DNA of 64,000 nucleotides from Omphiscola glabra. Its lineage: Eukaryota > Mollusca > Gastropoda > Lymnaeidae. Below, in pieces: positions 44,860 through 55,400 of the stretch (positions within the stretch are counted from its first letter, which is position 1; each line of letters starts with the position of its first letter). The stretch lies in contig OZ024806.1 of the NCBI GenBank assembly GCA_964017045.1, positions 26,932,503-26,996,502 of the forward strand. The letters run 5' to 3'. A model generated the notes under the pieces. It saw only the letters and a program-made list of their open reading frames with translations. It was not told the origin of the DNA and ran no database searches. A program made the translations under genes and the position numbers.

Positions 44860-46068
44860 AATAAAAATAATTTTAAAAAAAAGAAAAAGTACGTTTGCAT
44901 CTTTCTTACAGCTTGACTAAATGACTAACGTGGCTTACGTTCTAAATAGCAGGCTGAGCTTTAAATTTACCAAAAATATTTAACATTGCTGCTTTAAAAT
45001 GTACGAGTTTTCAAAAATGACGGTGAAGAAAATAAAATATGTCACGAGACGGTACCCTATAGCTGGGAAAGTGACCAATACTTGAACATTGCTCAAACCT
45101 TTTCATTTAAAAGTAACTAAGTTGGGTAATGTGTTTAAAAAAAAAAAGAACTTTATAAAACACCAACAAGAAAATACAACATTAAAATGAAAAATCAGAA
45201 GATAAAAGATAATATATTTAATGTATTTATTTTTATTTGAAAAGAAAAACATAATTTTATTATATTAATTATCAAATAATAACTGGGTAAAATGAAAAAC
45301 CGCAGATTCCACTTAGTCACACGGGCTGATCAGACCGTGAGTAGACAAGGTGAGCAGACCATGAGTAAAAAGGCTGAGCAGACCGTGAGTAGACTGGGTG
45401 AGCAGACCGTGACTGGACCGGTTGAGCAGACCGTGAGTAGAGAGCCTAAGCAGACCGTGAGTGGACAAGGTGAGCAGACGGTGATTAGACTCTGAATACA
45501 TATTAATGCTAAATTACAAAGATTTCCCAAACTGTGCAACAGCATTCTTTTCAAAACAGAGAGATCCTTGAATGTGTAGTCAAAATGCGAGGCCGGACGA
45601 CCTCTGCAAACTACTACATTTCATAGCTCATATTTTATGGCACGTGCCATAGAGTCAAATTAGCAAGTAATTTGGACGTATTATGTTAAACTTAAATGGT
45701 GTCATGGCAACCCCCCCCCCTTTTTCCTTTTTAGATAAAGGTCACGGATAATTTACTGCATTTGAATAATTGTGTATAGGAATAAAGCGATAGGGCATAC
45801 AGCTGAAACAGTTGGTGGCAGTTAAAAATCCGGTGTCCTGTATTGAACACATTCTTACATAATTTCATTTCTACAGTTATTACCAATTCTGCATCTTTAC
45901 TTATCATTGCCTCCAAAGATATTGCCAAGAGAATTCATTTTTTTCCGTATATTTTATTGGTAGGTGCATTTTTAACTATATTTTTAAATGCATAATTGTA
46001 TTTAGTAATGAACCAACTAATTTTGTTACAGCTTATGTAATGTTGTATTCCTGTCTACGTATTAAAAA
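44860..46068. other. Intergenic; 24-bp array at 45318-45495
   Basis: The array unit GGTGAGCAGACCGTGAGTAG plus ACAA occurs about seven times. No gene is seen. A C run at 45710-45720 and AT-rich sequence fill the rest. Confidence 0.6.
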
Positions 46069-46076
46069 TATATAAA
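46069..46076 (+). promoter_or_regulatory. TATA box for the Cys-rich mucin-like gene
   Basis: TATATAAA lies about 165 bases before the start codon at 46242. A start near 46100 would give a 5' UTR of about 140 bases. Position is the only support. Confidence 0.45.
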
Positions 46077-46241
46077 CTTACTACATTGATTAGTGTTATT
46101 GTCTCTACATGAAGCCTAAATAGATATAGCGATTCACCCTACTGAATGTGTCCATCTATTTACATTTTGCTGTTGTCTAATTATTGATTTGTGATTTCTG
46201 ACAGAGACTTCTGGTGAACAAATTTAACTTTTAGAATCATC

Positions 46242-49200
46242 ATGTTGTGGACGATCTGCACGCTAGTAGTGCTGACCCTTGGGACAGCGGTCAACGCACA
46301 GGTATGTCTTTAGTCTAAGTATTAATCAGGCGTTGTATGTATTATGCTTAACTAACAGGTATGTGATAAATGGCATATATACAGAACAGCAAAGCTTGAA
46401 GTTTTCAATTGAATATGACTCTTACAACAATAACACATGTAACACGAAATAAAGGCCAAGCACAATGAACATTTAATAACTGACTACGCTACGATCACTT
46501 CGCATCAAACGTTGCCTTGTCTGAATAACGTTCAATAGAAGTCAAAATACATTTTCTAGTGGAAGCTACATGTGCATATACGATTTTTGCATTGACACGT
46601 TTTTCCACACTTTGTATACATGGCTTTCAGTATAAATGTTTTTTAAATTTGTTTTGCTTTACTACAATTCCCATTATAAACAGAAGGGCAGTCACAGTAG
46701 TAAAGTTATTAATACAAATGCTTACTTATTTCCTAGCGTTGTCATTAGATACCCATGGTTGTGTTGTACTTGTTCATTGGTACATATTTCAGTACGGCTA
46801 CTGTAGTGGCAAGTACTTCATCTGCGACCTCTGGCGCCCATGTTGTGGCGGTGGACTTGATCCTCTTGTTTGTATACCAGTACGAGGCTACACGAGCTAT
46901 TGCTACGTAAGTCGTGTCTATAAATATCACCTGTTTTTTTGTGTACGTGAGCTGACGTGTGAATAATACACCAGCTATTGCCACGTAAGTCTGAAACATA
47001 AGAGGAAGAAAAAAAGATCAATTCATTGATCTTGGGCCCTCAAAATATAGAAGAAGTTGTGTCTTAAATAGCACATATTTGTTTGTGTATGTGAGAAAAC
47101 GTGTGAATAGTACACAAGCTATTATTACATAAGTCGTGGCTCGAAATAGCACAAGCTGTGTACGTAAGCTGGCATGTGAATAGTAAATCAGCTATTGTTA
47201 CGACAGTCGTGTCTCTAAATATTAAATGTTTTTGTGTATGTGAGCCTACGTGTTAATAGCACACTTGCTATTGTTACTTAAGTTCTGTCTCTAAATAGCC
47301 CACATTGTTGGTGTACTTGAGCTGACGTGTGATTAATACACCAGCTATTGGTACATTAGTTGTACATATGAAATGTAGGCTACATGTGATTTAATGTGAA
47401 TATAGTCCAAACCTTTTGTTAACGTTTGTTGATCATACACTTCTATTAACGATGTGAACAGTGTGTCTGGTGTATGTATCAAACAAACTCTAATTTTGTT
47501 AAAATAATTTTTTGACTCCAAGTTGAATTCGTGAATCAACTTTTTTAACGGATGTCCATAATTAGTTTAGTTTGTTCATTTTTTTTTCGTCTTTATTTCC
47601 GTTCAATTTTTGTTCATGTCAATTGTAACATATCTGAATATAGTTGTTTAGCATGTTATCTAATACTCACTTTATTAATATGTTTAGTCATCCTTAATTT
47701 TACTGCTATCTCTCAAGAATTAAATAGGTCCGAGTATATATATCACACAGTTCGTTATTCATATAATTGATACAAATATAATTCTTGAATTAGTTAAATC
47801 CATATAACAGATGTAGTTACAATATAACATAAGAAATCTTACACACTTTAATATAATTCTATTCATGAATTCACATCGCATTGAAATATGGCTTCCATCT
47901 CTCTCTGACTAAAAAACGTGCACTCTCAATGGCGTCCAGCCTCACACTATCAAAGGCATGCTATCTTCCTACGCCACAAAAAACAAGTTCCCCTTATTCC
48001 CATCCTATGATTAAATTACTACGCCACCGTGCATGGGAATAAGCAATACAGCCATGTGACTGAGTACCATTCACTCGTTGTGTTACATCCATATTTCAGA
48101 AAATTGTAAAAAATAACAGTAGAATATACGCTTTAAACACAAACGATTTTAGGAGTTTTCGTAAGTTAAAAAAGAGGTGGATGGTGTGCAGTGGTACCTG
48201 AGAGGTGATATAATGGAGCAAGTGGCGGGTGGTTGGGGGGGGGGTGTGTACACTTTTTAAGGACTATTTTTTTTTCTTGGCTACGGATGAGCATCATAAA
48301 TGTAGAGTTCAAATGTGTTGTTGAAATATAGGTACGTTTTAAAGTGTGCGTCGAAATAAATAAAGTAAGTTGAAAATGTTGGTGACAATGGGGAATATAT
48401 TGTAGGAAGGTGTCGAGCTGGGTAGATTACGAAAAAAGGGAAGGGGGAGGTTTGGCTTAAGTGAAGTTTGGCTTACTGGAGGTTTGGTCTTGGAAGGGTT
48501 TGGCCTAGGGGGGGTTAGGCCTAGGAGAAGTTTGGCCTGGGAGAGGTTTGGCCTAGGTGACGTTTGGCATAGGAGAAGTTTGGCCTAAGAGGTGTGGCCT
48601 AGGAGAAGTTTGGCCTAGGAGAAGCTTGTCTAGGAGAGGTTTGGCCTAGGAGAAATTTGGCCTAGGAGAGGTTTGACCTAGGAGAAAATTGGCCTAGGAG
48701 AAGTTTGGTCTAGGAGAGGTTTAACCTGGGGACGTTTGGCCTAGGAGAGGTTAGGCCTAGGGAGTTTTGGTCTAGGACAAGTTTAGAATAATCAGTTCAA
48801 ACTTTAAAAGATATCGGTCACATTTAATAACAGTTCGTTGGTTTTGAGACAACAAGTTATTTCTAAAACTAGAATTGTTGTTACTCTTGAAACATGTGGA
48901 TCTCTTAGCACCCCTTTCCCCAAACCATTTCTTGGCCCAAAAAAATAAAATAATAATCAAATTCGATATTGCGTAATCTCTTCATTAATGAATGATAAAT
49001 TGGTTTCATGTTAACATCTTTTTCTGTATAACCCTCAGCCTTACTCCGAGTACCTGGCGTATGTCAACTCACAGAAGACAACCACCACAAGTTCATCTAA
49101 GGTAAAGATACTTATTGCCATTTTGCACATCTGTTTACTCGACATTTAAAATCTGTACATATTCACCATGTTCTATACTTGAGTCCAAGATCGAATTACA

Positions 49201-51487
49201 TTTTATATTTCAGTTTATCCTGTTGTAATTAAAAGTGTAATGCATCTCTTAGTCATGCCGATTATAAAGTCTGACTAAGTTTTGAACATTTTAAATAGCT
49301 CTATCGCATCCCGCATATAAATGTTTAGTTTTAGAGTTAAGCTAGTCTAACATTGTTTGTTCGCTGATCTTGTTTTAAGCTACAGACAAGTCTATAATTA
49401 GTTGATTGGTTGATTTTCTTTAGTTCGGTTTTTTTGTTCCCTTTCTGTATCATAAAGTAAAAAAAAAAGTAAAAATAATAATAAAATTCATTTGAAAAAT
49501 CACGCTTCATCCCCAAACTGCTTGAAGCGCGGTACAAAAGCAAAGTTGGGAGCTAATAACTAGCTGGAAAAGATGGTAGACAACTTCACCCCAGAAAGTG
49601 TTTGAGAAATAGATGAGTTTTTAATTTTTTTTTTGAAGGACTGCATCGTCTGGCTGTTTCTGAGAGTGTCAGGAAGGGTGTTCCAAATGGTTGGGCCAGC
49701 AAATGCGAACGTGTGCTTTCCGTAAATCTCAAGGCGAACACGCGGTATCGAGAGTTTGCCACTATCGGATGAGCGGAGTTGTCTAGTGGGTACATAAGGC
49801 GTCATAAGCGCTTGAAGATAGGACGGCGCCAGGTCATGCAAGCAGCGGTAGCACAGAGTTGCAATTTTGTACTCTATGCGAGCGCGGACCGGCAGCCAAT
49901 GTAGTTCTCTCAGAAGAGTTTTAGCATGGTCGAATATGCGTTTACGAAGAACCATTCGAGCCGCATTATTCTATTGAAAGTATGATACATTTGAGTCTGT
50001 TTAAAAATATAAAATAAACAAAACAAAACGCACAACCACCAAGCTGCTATTCGGTTTAAACTTTTAAGAAAAGCACTGTAACATTTTAATTTTTTACAAA
50101 GGTAATCAGAGTGTGTAACTGTTTACTTTTAAGTATTCAAAGATCAAGGATAAAGTATTTTAGTTCAAGTTTATATTCTTATTTTCTTTAATACATTTTA
50201 AATTCCTTGGCCTACGTGATTTAATGACCTGTTGTAATATCGTAATATTTTAGAACTGTTTGCTATCTATTCGTCTATTGTTACACCACATAAAGTAGAT
50301 TGCTCTCAGATTACATTTAAAAAAGATGAATCTGTTAAAAAGATCGGGGGATGGATTTCATGCATTCATCTGACCATTTTCACACGCACCTTAAATGAAA
50401 TCTCACAAATTTATTCTGATGCTTACATTTCTAGGAATGTGCTGGGCTGTACCAAAGCTGTGACTTTGTGAGTTGCTGTGAAGACCCCCAGTACCCCAAA
50501 TATTGTTCGGGTACGGCTCAGGGGAAGTTCTGCTTCGTGAGTACAACAAAATAGGATCCCGCCGTTTTTGTTTGGTTTGGTTTGATAGTGTTGAGTGCTC
50601 GAGTTGAATGTTCAGTCCTGCTGGTCTTCAAAATTATATATTATATCATCTTCAAAAAAAACCGTTACTGCAATCATTGTGCCTTCTATGAAGACTCAAC
50701 ACACAGAATATATCTCCTGAATTAGATGTATTATTTCAATGTCATCGAGTGACCAACCAGACGTGTCATCAATCTCATACCTTAAGAATCGTATTTTAAC
50801 AACTAATGCAGTTATAATTTGTTTAAAGATATAGAAACACCAGGGTTTTGGGAAAAGTGGAAAATTATTTTAAAAAAGAAACAATTCGAATAGGTCGTCA
50901 GCGAACAGTATTGACAATTATAAAACATGGGGGGAAAGGAGGGGGAAATACTTTAGTTAGTATCCCAGAAAACTTTAAGAGATCGAGAGTCAAGATTAGT
51001 TTAAATAGGAATGTTTGAGGTACGTTTAAATTGATGCTAACTTTTCTTATTATGTTTCTTTTAACAGTTGAAGCAATCAGTCGACACACAGACAAGTGCC
51101 TCCCCTGCTCAGACAATCACGTCGGCAGCGCTACCAACAACGGCCTCAACACCGACAAATCCCACGACGGCCTCAACACCGCAAAATCCCACGACGGCCT
51201 CAACACCGACAAATCCCACTACGGCCTCAACACCGACAAATCCCACGACGGCCTCAACACCGACAAATCCCACTACGGCCTCAACACCGACAAATCCCAC
51301 GACGACCTCAACACCGACAAATCCCACGACGGCCTCAACACCGACAAATCCCACGAAAGCCTCAACACCGACAAATCCCACGACGTCCTCAACACCGACA
51401 AATTCCACGACGGCCTCTACACCTAGCACGGCAACAACACCAACAACGGCTTCAACAGCTCCTCAAACAAACCAAGGCACACCGTAA
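46242..51487 (+). CDS. Secreted protein with two knottin-like Cys modules and a mucin-like tail (252 aa)
   Basis: Exons 46242-46301, 46793-46906, 49039-49101, 50435-50536 and 51068-51487 all have GT-AG borders and phase 0, giving one 252-residue frame. Residues 1-20 are a signal peptide (MLWTICTLVVLTLGTAVNAQ). Residues 21-58 have the spacing C-x6-C-x5-CC-x8-C-x9-C. Residues 59-79 are a Ser/Thr linker. Residues 80-113 have C-x6-C-x4-CC-x8-C-x8-C. Residues 114-252 are a Thr/Pro/Ala tail with 9-residue repeats (TASTPTNPT), a likely O-glycosylation domain, with no membrane segment or lipid-anchor signal. One exon per module suggests exon duplication. The C-C-CC-C-C order is that of inhibitor-cystine-knot peptides, which include defence, channel-binding and structural proteins. 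I do not recognise the gene and assign no activity. It is probably a secreted mucus or matrix component. Confidence 0.8.
46885..47365 (+). repeat. ~77-bp repeats of the exon 2 end and 5' splice site of the Cys-rich gene
   Basis: The exon 2 border ACACGAGCTATTGCTAC|GTAAGT is followed by five degenerate copies at about 46968, 47112, 47185, 47260 and 47338 (for example ACACCAGCTATTGCCACGTAAG). Each has TGTCTCTAAATA and GAGCTGACGTGTGAATA further on. Only the second copy keeps a strong GTAAGT. Confidence 0.85.
47005..47054 (+). mobile_element. Very short LINE 3'-end relic
   Basis: GATCAATTCATTGATCTTGG plus GCCCTCAAAATATAGAAGAAG matches the 3' terminus of the minus-strand LINE at 41.06 kb (GATCAATAAATTGATCGTGG, GCCCTAACTATATAGAAGAAG). 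It interrupts the second unit of the exon 2-derived repeat, so it is a severely 5'-truncated insertion. Confidence 0.7.
48440..48790. repeat. ~17-bp minisatellite in intron 2 of the Cys-rich gene
   Basis: GTTTGGCCTAGGAGAA variants recur about 20 times. Each contains the palindrome CCTAGG. Confidence 0.9.
49470..49975 (-). mobile_element. 5'-truncated LINE, C-terminal ORF2 remnant
   Basis: On the minus strand NNAARMVLRKRIFDHAKTLL is followed by LHWLPVRARIEYKIATLCY, PTRQLRSSD and FKKKIKNSSI, then a stop. It belongs to the same group as the LINE at 0.43 kb. The 3' UTR holds TTGTACCGCGCTTCAAGCAG and ends in an ATT-rich tail near 49470. It lies in intron 3 of the Cys-rich gene, antisense to it. 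An in-frame TAG sits just before the first conserved block. Confidence 0.9.
51130..51425 (+). repeat. 27-bp coding minisatellite of the mucin-like tail
   Basis: The unit ACAAATCCCACGACGGCCTC plus AACACCG is repeated about ten times and encodes TNPTTASTP. Changes between units alter only a few residues (Gln, Tyr-codon synonyms, Lys, Ser), so the tail length probably varies between individuals. Confidence 0.92.
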
Positions 51488-52404
51488 ACCAACGCATGCA
51501 CACCATTAGTGTTGTATACAGCTTTAGATAACACTCTTTCCCTCCACAAGAAACTTGATTTCTACCGATGTTACTGTATTTACGAGAAGGCACAAAAATG
51601 TCCTAAATTTATTTTCTTTAGAAATTTTTCCATAAATTGTGCGTTCTAAATTACAATTCGAAATATATCTTTTAAATTTTATAAAGATATAACTTTTATT
51701 CAAAATCTTCACATCTTTATGTTATTAATTAATAGTATGTACTTGGAGTCACTCAATGAAAAGGCATAAATAGTTTTGTGTTAATGTTTTGTTTCTAACA
51801 AAGTCGATGGTTGCACACGCATAACTTGCACGCTAGAGTTTGTATATATATACATCGAATCATGAAGCATAACATGTTAAATAGAAGATCAGATTATAAT
51901 CTATTATGGTTATGCTTTTCATTCAAATTAATTTAAAATAAGTGATGAATTAGCAAAGATAAATGTATATTCTGGTGTTTAAAATGATTACATTTTCAGC
52001 GGTTTATTTAGATATCCATAATTGTGTATAATATTCTCAATTCTACATTCAGATGACAAGGAAAGTTTTGTCTAAATACTTTAACGTAGAAAGCTGCAAA
52101 TTTGAAGAGAAAAAAAATTCAATGATTTTATGAACTAAAAAATTAATAAATTATATTTGTGTAAAGCGAGGAATGGTTGCTTTACTATTTCGTTGAAATA
52201 CTTAGCAAATGTGCTAGAGGGGGAAAAAAAAGGGGGGGGGGGGTTGGTAAATCGTAAGTATTTTTAAAATACGTTTCCTTAGGATAAAATAAATCAATAT
52301 CCTATTCGGTTAAATACATACAAATGTGTTTTATATGTTCATTTTTTTTAAAATTGATTTTATGGTAATTTTTTTCATTTTGCCAAAGATGCCTTTTAAG
52401 TGTT
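51488..52404. other. 3' flank of the Cys-rich gene
   Basis: AT-rich, with no gene. AATAAA at 52145-52150 and 52288-52293 are candidate polyadenylation signals. A G run lies at 52230-52242. Confidence 0.5.
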
Positions 52405-55400
52405 TTATTTTGTGTCCATTCATCGGGACATTGAAACCAACAAGCCAACACCTGTCTCATTCCATTATTTTGTGTCCATTCATCGGGACATTGAAACCAA
52501 CAATCCAACACCTGTCTCATTCCATTATTTTGTGTCCATTCATCGGGACATTGAAACCAACAAGCCAACACCTGTCTCATTCCATTATTTTGTGTCCATT
52601 CATCGGGACATTGAAACCAACAAGCCAACACCTGTCTCATTCCATTATTTTGTGTCCATTCATCGGGACATTGAAACCAACAAGCCAACACCTGTCTCAT
52701 TCCATTATTTTGTGTCCATTCATCGGGACATTGAAACCAACAAGCCAACACCTGTCTCATTCCATTATTTTGTGTCCATTCATCGGGACATTGAAACCAA
52801 CAAGCCAACACCTGTCTCATTCCTTTATTTTGTGTCCATTCATCGGGACATTGAAACCAACAAGCCAACACCTGTCTCATTCCATTATTTTGTGTCCATT
52901 CATCGGGACATTGAAACCAACAAGCCAACACCTGTCTCATTCCATTATTTTGTGTCCATTCATCGGGACATTGAACCCAACAAGCCAACACCTGTCTCAT
53001 TCCATTATTTTGTGTCCATTCATTGGGACATTGAACCCAACAAGTCAACACCTGTCTCATTCCATTATTTTGTGTCCATTCATCAGGACATTGAAACCAA
53101 CAAGTCAACACCTGTCTCATTCCATTATTTTGTGTCCATTCATCGGGAAATTGAAACCAACAAGCCAACACCTGTCTCATTCCTTTATTTTGTGTCCATT
53201 CATCGGGACATTGAACACAACAAGCCAACACTTGTCTCATTCCTTTATTTTGTGTCCATTCATCGGGACATTGAAACCAACAAGCCAACACCTGTCTCAT
53301 TCCATTATTTTGTTCCATTCATCGGGACATTGAAACCAACAAGCCAACACCTGTCTCATTCCTTTATTTTGTGTCCATTCATCTGGACATTGAAACCAAC
53401 AAGCCAACACCTGTCTCATTCCTTTATTTTGTGTCCATTCATCGGGACATTGAAACCAACAAGTCAACACCTGTCTCATTCCATTATTTTGTGTCCATTC
53501 ATCGGGACATTGAAACCAACAAGCCAACACCTGTCTCATTCCTTTATTTTGTGTCCATTCATCGGGACATTGAAACCAACAAGCCAACACCTGTCTCATT
53601 CCTTTATTTTGTGTCCATTCATCGGGACATTGAAACCAACAAGCCAACACCTGTCTCATTCCATTATTTTGTGTCCATTCATCGGGACATTGAAACCAAC
53701 AAGCCAACACCTGTCTCATTCCATTATTTTGTGTCCATTCATCGGGACATTGAAACCAACAAGCCAACACCTGTCTCATTCCATTATTTTGTGTCCATTC
53801 ATCGGGACATTGAAACCAACAAGCCAACACCTGTCTCATTCCATTATTTTGTGTCCATTCATCGGGACATTGAAACCAACAAGCCAACACCTGTCTCATT
53901 CCTTTATTTTGTGTCCATTCATCGGGACATTGAAACCAACAAGCCAACACCTGTCTCATTCCATTATTTTGTGTCCATTCATCGGGACATTGAAACCAAC
54001 AAGCCAACACCTGTCTCATTCCATTATTTTGTGTCCATTCATCGGGACATTGAACTCAACAAGCCAACACCTGTCTCATTCCATTATTTTGTGTCCATTC
54101 ATCGGGACATTGAAACCAACAAGCCAACACCTGTCTCATTCCATTATTTTGTGTCCATTCATTGGGACATTGAACCCAACAAGTCAACACCTGTCTCATT
54201 CCATTATTTTGTGTCCATTCATCAGGACATTGAAACCAACAAGTCAACACCTGTCTCATTCCATTATTTTGTGTCCATTCATCGGGAAATTGAAACCAAC
54301 AAGCCAACACCTGTCTCATTCCTTTATTTTGTGTCCATTCATCGGGACATTGAACCCAACAAGCCAACACTTGTCTCATTCCTTTATTTTGTGTCCATTC
54401 ATCGGGACATTGAAACCAACAAGCCAACACCTGTCTCATTCCATTATTTTGTTCCATTCATCGGGACATTGAAACCAACAAGCCAACACCTGTCTCATTC
54501 CTTTATTTTGTGTCCATTCATCTGGACATTGAAACCAACAAGCCAACACCTGTCTCATTCCTTTATTTTGTGTCCATTCATCGGGACATTGAAACCAACA
54601 AGTCAACACCTGTCTCATTCCATTATTTTGTGTCCATTCATCGGGACATTGAAACCAACAAGCCAACACCTGTCTCATTCCTTTATTTTGTGTCCATTCA
54701 TCGGGACATTGAAACCAACAAGCCAACACCTGTCTCATTCCTTTATTTTGTGTCCATTCATCGGGACATTGAAACCAACAAGTCAACACCTGTCTCATTC
54801 CATTATTTTGTGTCCATTCATCGGGACATTGAAACCAACAAGCCAACACCTGTCGCATTCCATTATTTTGTGTCCATTCATCGGGACATTGAAACCAACA
54901 AGTCAACACCTGCCTCATTCCTTTATTTTGTGTCCATTCATCGGGACATTGAAACCAACAAGCCAACACCTGTCTCATTCCTTTATTTTGTGTCCATTCA
55001 TCGGGACATTGAACCCAACAAGTCAACACCTGTCTCATTCCTTTATTTTGTGTCCATTCATTGGGACATTGAACCCAACAAGCCAACACCTGTCTCATTC
55101 CATTATTTTGTGTCCATTCATCGGGACATTGAAACCAACAAGCCAACACCTGTCTCATTCCATTATTTTGTGTCCATTCATCGGGACATTGAACCCAACA
55201 AGTCAACACCTGTCTCATTCCATTATTTTGTGTCCATTCATCGGGACATTGAACCCAACAAGCCAACACCTGTCTCATTCCATTATTTTGTGTCCATTCA
55301 TCGGGACATTGAAACCAACAAGCCAACACCGGTCTCAATCCATTATTTTGTGTCCATTCATCGGGACATTGAAACCAACAAGTCAACACCTGTCTCATTC

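Noticed and set aside
46559..46966. 135-codon plus-strand frame containing the first Cys module
   Set aside because: Its 5' part is intron sequence. A phase-0 acceptor at 46793 and a donor at 46907 define the real exon.
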